From Planctomycetota bacterium (GTDB taxonomy: Bacteria; Planctomycetota; Planctomycetia; Pirellulales; Pirellulaceae): a stretch of DNA of 64,000 nucleotides. Positions 7,851 to 16,301 of the stretch are shown here, in pieces; positions within the stretch are counted from its first letter, which is position 1; each line of letters begins with the position of its first letter. The stretch is from assembly GCA_014381825.1 (NCBI GenBank), contig JACNKX010000151.1:62001-126000 (forward strand), written 5' to 3'. A model generated the notes under the pieces. The model was not told where the DNA came from. It searched no databases and saw nothing but the letters and a program-made list of their open reading frames with translations. The position numbers and the translations under genes are program-made.

Positions 7851-9755
7851 ATGCTGCCTCAGGAATATCACAGCTGGATTGCTATCGTGGCGACCATCTT
7901 CGTCTTCCTTGGGTTGCAGCTGCGCCGCGGTGCCCCAACCGATCTCTTATTCCTTCTAGCACTGCTCGCCGTAACCCTCTGCGGCGTGATTACACCCGAA
8001 GATGCGTTTCGTGGCTTCTCGAACCCCGCACTTCTAACAATCGCGGCGTTGTTGGTTGTCGCCGCTGGCCTTCGCTCGTCCGGCGTACTCGACTGGGTCG
8101 GTAACAAAATGCTCGGCTCGGTCGAAACCGAGCGAGCTGCCATCTTTCGGCTAGTGCCAGCCTTGATCGCAGCGTCCGCATTCATGCTAAATACTGCTCT
8201 CGTCGCTATGGTCGCCCCGGTGGTGGTCGATTGGTGTCGTCGAAAGCGGATCTCGCCATCGCGATTGTTGTTGCCGGTAAGTTATCTCACGATCCTTGGC
8301 GGCGTCTGCACGCTGATCGGAACGAGTACGACCTTGATCGCGAATGGCATCCTAAAAACGGAGCAGGAGCGACAGGTTGTTGAACTTAAGGAGCAGCGAG
8401 ATGCAAATGAAATCAGCGACGAATTGGCCGCCAAGAGGGAAAATTTCATTGAGAGATCAGGCCCCATGGGCTTGTTCGAGCTTGGCAAAGTAGGACTTCC
8501 GTGTGCGCTCGTTGGTGCGGTCTTTATGATCTTTATCGCTCCCCGATTGTTGCCCGATCGAACGGATATGATCGAACAGCTTGGTGAACAGCGGCGTGAG
8601 TACCTCGTCGAAATGCAAGTGTTGCCGACGTGCGCGCTTATCGGACAAGATGTCGAGACTGCAGGGCTTCGACATCTCCCAGGCCTCTTTTTGATCGAGA
8701 TCGATCGAGCTGGCGATACACTGACGCCGGTTAGCCCACAGGACGTTATTCACGCCGAAGATCGAATGATCTTCACCGGAGTTGTCAGTACAATCGTTGA
8801 CCTGGAGAAGATTCCAGGACTCGTCCCGGCCGCCGATCGCACTTACGAGATCCATCCTGAAACACGAACACAACGGCGGCTGACCGAGGTCGTTCTCTCT
8901 CGAACTTCGCCGCTGATCGGCCAGACGGTTCGGCAAGCAAAGTTTCGCCGACTGTATAACGCTGCCGTTGTCGCAATGCACCGCAACGGTGTTCGGCTGA
9001 CCAATAAGATCGGCAGTATCCGGCTGGAGCCAGGCGACACGCTGCTCCTTCAGACTCGCGACGATTTCGTCAGTGCCTATCGCAATAGTCGCGATTTCTA
9101 TCTGGTAAGCAGCGTAGAAGGTGATTCGTCTCGTCGACACCACAAAGCAAAAATTGCCGGTTCGCTGGTGTTGGCTCTAATTGCGTGGCTGATGCTGGGA
9201 GCCGTTCCCGATCTGCTGGGTGACGAGCTCGCCAATCTCGGCTCGCCGGCGGTTGCATCGCTGACCATCGCGATGCTGATGATACTTACGGGTTGTCTGC
9301 GTGTCTCCGAAGCTCGTAACGCACTGGACATGCGAGTGCTAGTTACGATTGCTGCCGCACTTGGACTTGGCCTCGCTTTACAGACGAGCGGGGCCGCCCA
9401 GATGATCGCAGATGGTATGATCGGCGCGGTCGGTAACAATCCCTACTTACTGCTCGCCGTCGTCTACTTCGTCGCGATTATCATGACGGAGTTGATCAGC
9501 AACAACGCGGTCGCCGCGATGCTTCTGCCGCTTTCAATCGCCGTAGCCGCAGCAGCTGGTCTCGATCCGCGGCCATTTATTCTTGCGATCACATTGGCTG
9601 CGTCCCTCTCCTTCGCCACTCCTGTCGGATATCAAACCAACCTGATGGTCATGGGACCAGGCGGCTACAAGCCTACGGACTACCTCCGGTGTGGGGGGCC
9701 TCTGGCGGCGTTAATGGCAGCGACCGCTCTGACGTTGCTGATGTGGCGGCTTTGA
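7851..9755 (+). CDS. DASS/SLC13-type anion-sodium symporter with two TrkA-C domains
   Basis: This is an inner-membrane transporter of 634 residues, of the divalent anion:sodium symporter type (sulfate, phosphate or dicarboxylates). About five hydrophobic segments in the first 180 residues (FLGLQLRRGAPTDLLFLLALLAVTLCGV and on) and about six in the last 200 flank a soluble middle. The middle (about 230-410) holds two tandem TrkA-C/RCK-C domains, each with the pattern LIGQ (LIGQDVETAGLR and LIGQTVRQAKFR), which may bind a regulatory ligand. The family's helix-loop motifs appear as NTALVAMVAPVVVDWC and SNNAVAAMLLPLSIAVA, and SFATPVGYQTNLMV ends the second half. The substrate cannot be read from the sequence. 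No operon partner is evident: the next gene, rpsD, starts 193 bases downstream. Confidence 0.87.
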   Translation: MLPQEYHSWIAIVATIFVFLGLQLRRGAPTDLLFLLALLAVTLCGVITPEDAFRGFSNPALLTIAALLVVAAGLRSSGVLDWVGNKMLGSVETERAAIFRLVPALIAASAFMLNTALVAMVAPVVVDWCRRKRISPSRLLLPVSYLTILGGVCTLIGTSTTLIANGILKTEQERQVVELKEQRDANEISDELAAKRENFIERSGPMGLFELGKVGLPCALVGAVFMIFIAPRLLPDRTDMIEQLGEQRREYLVEMQVLPTCALIGQDVETAGLRHLPGLFLIEIDRAGDTLTPVSPQDVIHAEDRMIFTGVVSTIVDLEKIPGLVPAADRTYEIHPETRTQRRLTEVVLSRTSPLIGQTVRQAKFRRLYNAAVVAMHRNGVRLTNKIGSIRLEPGDTLLLQTRDDFVSAYRNSRDFYLVSSVEGDSSRRHHKAKIAGSLVLALIAWLMLGAVPDLLGDELANLGSPAVASLTIAMLMILTGCLRVSEARNALDMRVLVTIAAALGLGLALQTSGAAQMIADGMIGAVGNNPYLLLAVVYFVAIIMTELISNNAVAAMLLPLSIAVAAAAGLDPRPFILAITLAASLSFATPVGYQTNLMVMGPGGYKPTDYLRCGGPLAALMAATALTLLMWRL

Positions 9756-9948
9756 GGCGAGGAAATGATGCCGCCGGCGGCTGTTCTGCGTGACAACTCG
9801 ACTCCGGCGACCTATGTTTTGCGGCATAACTCGTGCCCTGGAACCCCCTTGTAAGACCGAGCTTATTCCGCGATCATGTGTGGTTTCACATTTTGCTAAG
9901 TAGCAGCGAACTTATTCAGAATCAGCGGTTCGACGGAGAATAGACTCG

Positions 9949-10557
9949 ATGGGACGGTACACTGGCCCGAAAGCACGGATCAACCGACGACTAGGTACAC
10001 TCATTTACGAGAGTGGCGGAGCGATAAAAGCTTCGGAGCGACGGGACAACCCGCCGGGCATGCACACTCGTGGACGACGTCCGTCGAACTACGGCCTGGC
10101 GTTGAAGGAAAAGCAAAAGATTAAGCACTATTACGGTTTAGGCGAACACCAACTTCGACGTTACTTCAACAACGTTTCCCATAAAAAGGGAAATACAGGC
10201 GAGCAGCTGTTGTTGTTGTGTGAGCGTCGTTTGGACAATGTGATACGGCGTTCTGGGATGACGAAGACTCGCCCGCAAGCTCGACAAGGAATCGCACACG
10301 GTCACTTCGCTGTCAACGGTGTGAAGGTAACCAGTCCTTCATTCAGTTGCCGACCGGGTGACGTGATCACTGTGAAGGCAAAAGAAAAGGTGCAGCATCT
10401 CTATCAACGTACAATCGCTGAAGTTGAAGTGCAGCCGACGGATTGGGTGACGTTCGACCCCGAAACTCTGCGCGCGACTGTTCAAGGTCTACCCGATCCG
10501 AACGACATCAGCCTGCCGGTGAATGTGAATACCGTTATCGAGTTTATGTCTCGCTAG
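9949..10557 (+). CDS. rpsD: 30S ribosomal protein S4
   Basis: S4 binds 16S rRNA early in small-subunit assembly. The 202-residue product has the usual N-terminal start MGRYTGPKARINRRLG, the LKEKQKIKHYYGLGEHQLRRYF segment, and the S4 RNA-binding domain around residues 93-155 (RRLDNVIRRSGMTKTRPQARQ, then HFAVNGVKV). The N-terminal zinc cysteines are missing, so this is a C-minus form. The gene stands alone, away from the alpha ribosomal operon where it sits in many bacteria. A hairpin follows at 10590-10614. Confidence 0.97.
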   Translation: MGRYTGPKARINRRLGTLIYESGGAIKASERRDNPPGMHTRGRRPSNYGLALKEKQKIKHYYGLGEHQLRRYFNNVSHKKGNTGEQLLLLCERRLDNVIRRSGMTKTRPQARQGIAHGHFAVNGVKVTSPSFSCRPGDVITVKAKEKVQHLYQRTIAEVEVQPTDWVTFDPETLRATVQGLPDPNDISLPVNVNTVIEFMSR

Positions 10558-10589
10558 TCGGGACCACTCTGGCAAAACATTATCGCTCA

Positions 10590-10614
10590 ACGAGCCTGCC
10601 TAGTGCGGGCTCGT
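10590..10614 (+). terminator. Hairpin downstream of rpsD
   Basis: ACGAGCCTGC (10590-10599) pairs with GCGGGCTCGT (10605-10614), with one G-T pair and a five-base loop, 33 bases after the rpsD stop. No T run follows, so it is a likely but non-canonical terminator. Confidence 0.5.
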
Positions 10615-10721
10615 CGTGTATACGGAGCAAGGCACCGCGCGAAGCTTACGGTGTTCTGTAGATTTCACTTCGTCAATAACTTGAAAGACCGATTGGCAGG
10701 CAGACTGCATAGCGGAAAACC

Positions 10722-12158
10722 ATGCATACACAACTCGCCGTATTAGGTGGCGGACCAGGTGGCTACGCCGCAGCGTTTCTGGCTGCCGACGAAGGCTTGG
10801 ACGTTACGCTCGTTGAATCCGAACCAAGGCTTGGCGGTACCTGCCTTTTGCGGGGATGCATTCCTTCAAAAGCTCTGTTGCATGTCGCCAAGGTCATCGA
10901 TGAAGTCGAAGAGCTTTCGTCGGGATGGGGCGTCGAGTATACCGAGCCGACGATCGACATTGACAAAGTCCGCGCGCGAAAAGAAAAAGTGATCAGCACG
11001 CTTTCGGGCGGTCTAAAACAACTTGCGAAGCGACGCAAGGTGAAGGTCATTTGCGCACGAGGATCGTTCAAAAACTCAACGACTCTGCGACTCGAAGGTG
11101 ACGATGCTTTGATTCCCGAGGGTGGCCAGCTAACATTCGAGAACATCATTCTCGCAACCGGTTCGACACCTGCGATGCCGCCCGCGTTCAAGATAGGATC
11201 ATCGCGAGTGATGGATTCGACCGGCGCGTTGGAGCTGGCCGATATTCCCGAGAGTTTGCTCGTCATCGGTGGCGGGTACATCGGTCTTGAGATGGGGACC
11301 GTTTACGCTCATCTTGGTTCCAAGGTAAGTGTTGTTGAATTAACGAGCAGCTTGCTTCCTGGTGCCGATCGCGACTTGGTAAAGCCTTTGCAGAAGCGAT
11401 TGCAAAAGCTTTACGAGGATCGCATCTATCTTGACACGAAAGTCGGTTCGGTTGCCGATTGTGGCGATACCGTTGAAGTGACATTCGAAGGGCCTGCGAA
11501 GTTTGGCGTCGAGCGATATTCGCGCGTTCTGGTCTCCGTGGGTCGTCGCCCTAACAGCCGGGACATGGGGCTCGAAAACACCAATGTAGCAGTTGACCAA
11601 CGAGGCTTCGTCGAGTGCGACAAGCAGCAACGGACAGCGGACAACAACATTTTCGTAATTGGCGATGTTGCTGGCGAACCGATGTTGGCTCACAAAGCAA
11701 CGCACGAAGCAAAAGTCGCGGTCGAAGTCATCCTCGGCAAATCTGCTGAGTTCGACAAGGTTGCAATCCCCGCAGTCGTCTTCACGGATCCGGAGATAGC
11801 TTGGGCTGGTTTGACCGAAGAGCAAGCGAAGCGCGAAGGTCGAGCGTACGAGTCGGCGATCTACCCCTGGGCTGCCAGCGGTCGAGCCCAGGCCTTGGGA
11901 CGAACCGAAGGCTTGACCAAATGGCTGATCGATCCGGAAACAGAGCGAGTGATCGGTTGCGGCATGGTTGGTCCGGGCGCTGGGGAATTGATCGGCGAGG
12001 CCGTATTGGCAATTGAGATGGGTTGCGAGGTTCGCGATTTAACCGAATCGGTCCATCCGCATCCGACCCTAAGCGAAACGTTAATGAATGCCGGTGAAGT
12101 CTTCTTTGGCACGGCGACTGAGATCTACAAACCGAAACGCAACAAGGATCTGAAGTGA
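10722..12158 (+). CDS. lpdA: Dihydrolipoyl dehydrogenase (E3)
   Basis: E3 is the flavoprotein that reoxidises dihydrolipoamide on the E2 component and passes electrons to NAD. The product has 478 residues. It shows the N-terminal FAD-binding motif GGGPGGYAAA, the redox pair CLLRGC followed by IPSKALL, the NAD-binding motif GGGYIGLEMG near residue 184, the FAD motif VFVIGDVAGEPMLAHKA and the C-terminal active-site motif HPHPTLSE. Its stop overlaps the aceE start by four bases, which implies translational coupling and a dedicated role in the pyruvate dehydrogenase complex. A weak purine run (GCGGAAAA) precedes the ATG. Confidence 0.97.
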   Translation: MHTQLAVLGGGPGGYAAAFLAADEGLDVTLVESEPRLGGTCLLRGCIPSKALLHVAKVIDEVEELSSGWGVEYTEPTIDIDKVRARKEKVISTLSGGLKQLAKRRKVKVICARGSFKNSTTLRLEGDDALIPEGGQLTFENIILATGSTPAMPPAFKIGSSRVMDSTGALELADIPESLLVIGGGYIGLEMGTVYAHLGSKVSVVELTSSLLPGADRDLVKPLQKRLQKLYEDRIYLDTKVGSVADCGDTVEVTFEGPAKFGVERYSRVLVSVGRRPNSRDMGLENTNVAVDQRGFVECDKQQRTADNNIFVIGDVAGEPMLAHKATHEAKVAVEVILGKSAEFDKVAIPAVVFTDPEIAWAGLTEEQAKREGRAYESAIYPWAASGRAQALGRTEGLTKWLIDPETERVIGCGMVGPGAGELIGEAVLAIEMGCEVRDLTESVHPHPTLSETLMNAGEVFFGTATEIYKPKRNKDLK

Positions 12159-14866
12159 ATACCGCATCCCAAGAGGCGATCGAGCATCGCGATCCGTTCG
12201 TCGAACATGTTGAGGACATTGATCCCACCGAGACACAAGAATGGCTTGAGTCGCTGGAGTATGTCCTCGGCAGCCGTGGTCCCGAGCGAGTGAACTACCT
12301 GTTGTCGGTTTTGGAACAAAAGGCTCGCCGCGCGGGCGTCGATCGTCCGGCAGCGATGCACACTTCGTACATCAATACGATCCCAGTCGACAAGCAGCCG
12401 CCGTATCCTGGCAACCGCGAGATCGAACGCCGCATTAAGAGCATCATCCGCTGGAACGCGATGGCGATGGTTGTGCGAGCGAACCGCCAATCCGACGGTC
12501 TCGGCGGACACATCTCGACGTTCGCCTCCGCTGCAACGTTGTATGAAGTTGGCTTCAATCATTTTTTCCGCGGACGAGGCGAGGGTGGTTACGACGGCGA
12601 TCAGATCTATTTTCAAGGGCATGCTTCGCCAGGGATGTACTCTCGAGCTTATCTCGAAGGTCGCCTGACCGACGTGAACCTGACGAACTTCCGTCGCGAG
12701 TTACAAGACGAACAGGGCTTGTCGTCCTACCCACATCCTTGGTTGATGCCGAACTTTTGGGAATTCCCAACCGTCTCGATGGGCCTTGGGCCGCTGATGG
12801 CCATCTATCAGGCGCGCTTCAATGAGTACCTGCACGACCGCGGCTTGAAAGATACTCGCAATCAACATGTCTGGGCGTTTCTTGGAGATGGCGAATGTGA
12901 CGAGCCCGAGACGCTCGGCGCGATCACGCTTGCCGGACGCGAAAAACTCGACAACTTGATTTTCGTAATCAATTGCAATTTGCAACGGCTCGACGGCCCT
13001 GTGCGGGGCAACGGCAAGATCATCCAGGAACTCGAAGGCCTCTTCCGCGGTGCGGGCTGGAATGTAATTAAAGTTATCTGGGGTGACGACTGGGATCCGT
13101 TGTTGGCACAGGACAAACAAGGCATCTTGGCCAAGCGAATGGAGGAAGTTGTCGACGGCCAGTACCAGAAGTACACGATGATGGACGGCGCCGAGATCCG
13201 CGAGGACTTCTTTGGCAAATACCCCGAGTTGCTTAAGCTTGTCAGTGGCTACTCGGACGACAAGATCGAACGTATGCGGCGCGGCGGACACGACCCGGAG
13301 AAGGTGTACGCTGCGTACAAAGCTGCGGTGGAGTACAACGGCCAGCCGACCGTGATCTTGGCCAAGACAATCAAAGGTTACGGATTGGGCGAGGCGGGTG
13401 AAGGACGAAACATCGCCCACGGCCAGAAGAAACTCAACGAAGAGGAATTACTCGAATTCCGCAGCCGCTTTGGGATTCCAATCTCTGACGAAGACGTCGC
13501 CAAGGCTCCGTTCTACAAGCCGGCTGCGGACAGCGTCGAGATGAATTATCTACGCGAGCGGCGCGAATCGCTTGGCGGTTTCGTACCAACTCGGCCAACG
13601 ACTGCCCCTCCTATGGAAGTGCCCGCGTTCGACGAGTATCGCAAGCTAATTGATCGCGACAACGGGAAGAAGATCTCCACGACCATGGGTTTCGTGCGGT
13701 TGCTCGAACGTTTGTGCAAAGACAAGAAGATCGGCAAGCAGATCGTCCCGATTGTGCCCGATGAATCACGCACATTCGGCATGGAAGGAATGTTTCGTCA
13801 GATCGGCATTTATGCCCATGCTGGTCAGCTCTACGAGCCCGTCGATTCGGACAACTTGTTTTGGTACAAGGAAGCTCAAGATGGGCAGATCCTCGAAGAA
13901 GGCATCACGGAAGCGGGCTCGATGTCCTCGTTCGTTGCGGCTGGAACGTCATATCTCCAGCACGGCATCAATATGATCCCGTTCTTCGTCTACTACTCGA
14001 TGTTTGGCTTTCAACGCATCGGTGATTCGATTTGGGCGGCCGCTGACTGCGGAGCCAAAGGCTTTATGATTGGCGGTACGGCGGGGCGAACAACCCTCAA
14101 CGGCGAAGGGCTACAGCATCAAGACGGCCATAGCTTGTTGAATGCCATCGCGTTTCCGACCGTTCGTGCCTACGACGCGGCATTTCATTACGAGACGGCC
14201 GTCATCGTGTTTGATGGTTTGAAGCGAATGTACGAAGACGGCGAAACAGCGATCTACTACCTGACGGTGGAGAATGAAAACTACAAGATGCCACCGATGC
14301 CTGAAGGCGTTGAAGAGGGCATTATCAAAGGGATGTATAAGTTCTCGTCGGTAAGCGCCGAGAAAGAAACGCAGCGAGTTCAACTCTTCGGCAGTGGTGC
14401 CATTCTTCGCTCGTCGCTCGACGCGCAGAAACTGCTTGCCGAGAAGTACGAAATCTCCAGCGACGTGTGGAGCGTGACGAGTTACACACAGCTCGCCCGT
14501 GAAGCTGAATCGTGTCGGCGTTGGAATATGCTTCATCCCAGTGAAACGCAGCGTCGCTCGTATGTGGAGCAGGTTCTCGAAGGTCACGACGGTCCGTTTA
14601 TCGCGGCTTCAGATTATGTGCGAGCGGTATCGGAACAGATCGCACCTTGGGTGCCAGGTGATTATTTCGTGTTAGGTACCGACGGCATGGGTCGTAGCGA
14701 AACTCGCGATGCACTACGACGTCATTTTGAAGTCGATGCCGAGTTCATCGTGATCGCGACGCTTCATCGCCTCCAGAAGCAAGGCAAGATCGACGCGAGT
14801 ATCGTCGCTGGAGCAATCAGCGATTTGGGCGTCGATCCCGACAAAGTAAACCCGCTTTACGCGTGA
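12155..14866 (+). CDS. aceE: Pyruvate dehydrogenase E1 component, homodimeric type
   Basis: E1 decarboxylates pyruvate using thiamine diphosphate and acetylates the lipoyl group of E2. The 903-residue single-chain form matches the homodimeric AceE family, not the alpha/beta type. The thiamine-binding motif reads GDGECDEPETLGAI and continues to NCNLQRLDGPVRGN. Substrate-channel signatures include HGQKKLNEEEL and GTAGRTTLNGEGLQHQDGHS. It starts with GTG inside the lpdA stop (four-base overlap), and its own stop overlaps the aceF start in the same way, so the three genes form one tightly coupled operon. Confidence 0.97.
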   Translation: MNTASQEAIEHRDPFVEHVEDIDPTETQEWLESLEYVLGSRGPERVNYLLSVLEQKARRAGVDRPAAMHTSYINTIPVDKQPPYPGNREIERRIKSIIRWNAMAMVVRANRQSDGLGGHISTFASAATLYEVGFNHFFRGRGEGGYDGDQIYFQGHASPGMYSRAYLEGRLTDVNLTNFRRELQDEQGLSSYPHPWLMPNFWEFPTVSMGLGPLMAIYQARFNEYLHDRGLKDTRNQHVWAFLGDGECDEPETLGAITLAGREKLDNLIFVINCNLQRLDGPVRGNGKIIQELEGLFRGAGWNVIKVIWGDDWDPLLAQDKQGILAKRMEEVVDGQYQKYTMMDGAEIREDFFGKYPELLKLVSGYSDDKIERMRRGGHDPEKVYAAYKAAVEYNGQPTVILAKTIKGYGLGEAGEGRNIAHGQKKLNEEELLEFRSRFGIPISDEDVAKAPFYKPAADSVEMNYLRERRESLGGFVPTRPTTAPPMEVPAFDEYRKLIDRDNGKKISTTMGFVRLLERLCKDKKIGKQIVPIVPDESRTFGMEGMFRQIGIYAHAGQLYEPVDSDNLFWYKEAQDGQILEEGITEAGSMSSFVAAGTSYLQHGINMIPFFVYYSMFGFQRIGDSIWAAADCGAKGFMIGGTAGRTTLNGEGLQHQDGHSLLNAIAFPTVRAYDAAFHYETAVIVFDGLKRMYEDGETAIYYLTVENENYKMPPMPEGVEEGIIKGMYKFSSVSAEKETQRVQLFGSGAILRSSLDAQKLLAEKYEISSDVWSVTSYTQLAREAESCRRWNMLHPSETQRRSYVEQVLEGHDGPFIAASDYVRAVSEQIAPWVPGDYFVLGTDGMGRSETRDALRRHFEVDAEFIVIATLHRLQKQGKIDASIVAGAISDLGVDPDKVNPLYA

Positions 14867-16209
14867 GCGAAACCACAATGATTGAAATTAAGTTGCCAGA
14901 ACTTGGCGATGGAATTGAATCGGGCGACGTACTCGAAGTCCTGGTTAGCGAAGGTGATGTCATCACCATCGATCAAGGCGTCGTTGAATTGGAAACGGAC
15001 AAGGCCACTGTCGAAGTTCCCAGTACGCATGCTGGAACCGTAAAGAAGGTGCATGTCAGTTCGGGCGATACGATTAAGATCGGTGCCGCGATGATCAGCA
15101 TCGACGCCGAACCCGCGAACGAGGCCGTGCCGAAGGATGTCGCGCCAGCTCCCGAGAAAGCGGCGGTCGAACCCCCGGTGCCTACCGCTCCCGAACTGAA
15201 GCCCGAGACACCTCTAGCTTCAGAGCCGCAAAAGCCTATCCTCGCGGCTCCAACTCCTGCGCCGGAACCGGTGCCAACGGCGGTCCAACCTGCGGCAAGT
15301 GACGTCGAATCCGGAACCGTGGCGGCAGGCCCGGCGATTCGTCGCTTCGCGCGTGAGGTCGGTGTGGACCTAACCGGAGTGAGCGGCACGGGGCCCAGCG
15401 GTCGTATCACACGTGATGATGTACTGAGCGTCGTGCGTGAGGCATCTGTAGTTGCTCGGTCGACGAAAGAAGCTAATGGCGGGGGCAGCACCGAATCCGA
15501 CGCTTGGGGGCCAGTCCGCACCGAAAAGATGCCGAAGATTCGTCGCACGATCGCGGCCAAGATGCATGAGTCGTGGGAGACCGTTCCGCGAGTCACCAAC
15601 TTCGACGATGCTGACGTGACCGACTTGGAGATGATCCGCCAGTCGAGCAAAGCCGACTACGCTGACAAGGGCATTAAACTGACTTCGATGCCATTCCTGA
15701 TCAAGTCCGTTGCGATGGCATTGAAAGAGCATCCGACGATCAACGCGGCTCTCGATGTGGAAGCCGGGGAAGTGATCTATAAGGAGTACGTCAACGTTGG
15801 GATTGCCGTCGACACCGATCGCGGGCTCGTCGTTCCCGCGCTTCGGGATGTGGACAAACTTTCCATCCCAGACATCGCTAGAAACCTAGCGACGATGGCC
15901 GAGAAGGTCCGCACCGGCGACTTTGGTATCGACGATCTGCGCGGTGGGACGTTCACGATCAGCAATCTAGGAGCAATCGGCGGCACGTATTCAACGCCGA
16001 TCATTAATGTTCCCGAAGTCGCGATCCTGCTGGTCGGCCGCTCACGCAAGATGCCTGTGGTGGTCAATGACGAAATCAAAATCCGGCTCATGATGCCGCT
16101 CAGTCTGTCCTACGATCATCGTCTCGTTGATGGAGGCGCGGCCGCGCGTTTTCTGAATGAACTGATCAGCTATCTCGAAGCTCCGAGTCGCCTGCTGCTG
16201 GCACCGTAG
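14863..16209 (+). CDS. aceF: Dihydrolipoamide acetyltransferase (E2) of pyruvate dehydrogenase
   Basis: E2 carries the acetyl group from E1 on a lipoyl lysine and transfers it to coenzyme A. The 448-residue protein has one lipoyl domain (about 5-78; modified lysine in ELETDKATVEV), a long Pro/Ala/Glu linker, a peripheral-subunit-binding domain (about 155-190, AIRRFAREVGVDLTGVSGTG) and a C-terminal catalytic domain with the active-site pattern YDHRLVDGG. E. coli AceF has three lipoyl domains; one is common elsewhere. The start is the GTG that overlaps the aceE stop; an ATG at 14878 (MIEIKLPELG) is nearly as good. Confidence 0.96.
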   Translation: MSETTMIEIKLPELGDGIESGDVLEVLVSEGDVITIDQGVVELETDKATVEVPSTHAGTVKKVHVSSGDTIKIGAAMISIDAEPANEAVPKDVAPAPEKAAVEPPVPTAPELKPETPLASEPQKPILAAPTPAPEPVPTAVQPAASDVESGTVAAGPAIRRFAREVGVDLTGVSGTGPSGRITRDDVLSVVREASVVARSTKEANGGGSTESDAWGPVRTEKMPKIRRTIAAKMHESWETVPRVTNFDDADVTDLEMIRQSSKADYADKGIKLTSMPFLIKSVAMALKEHPTINAALDVEAGEVIYKEYVNVGIAVDTDRGLVVPALRDVDKLSIPDIARNLATMAEKVRTGDFGIDDLRGGTFTISNLGAIGGTYSTPIINVPEVAILLVGRSRKMPVVVNDEIKIRLMMPLSLSYDHRLVDGGAAARFLNELISYLEAPSRLLLAP

Positions 16210-16301
16210 CTCGCCTCGCGACGAATTCGTGTTGAAAACGGTCAGCAAGTGTGACAGTCTATCGACTAGTAAATGTCGATTTCCCGGCGGGAGGCTGCAC
16301 G

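Noticed and set aside
8457-9143. Minus-strand frame of 228 codons inside the DASS transporter gene
   Set aside because: It lies wholly within a well-supported gene on the other strand and has no recognisable domain.
10687-10722. Possible riboswitch before lpdA
   Set aside because: The interval is too short for a known riboswitch fold and no conserved element is visible.
12701-13420. Minus-strand frame of 239 codons inside aceE
   Set aside because: Antisense shadow of conserved aceE sequence.
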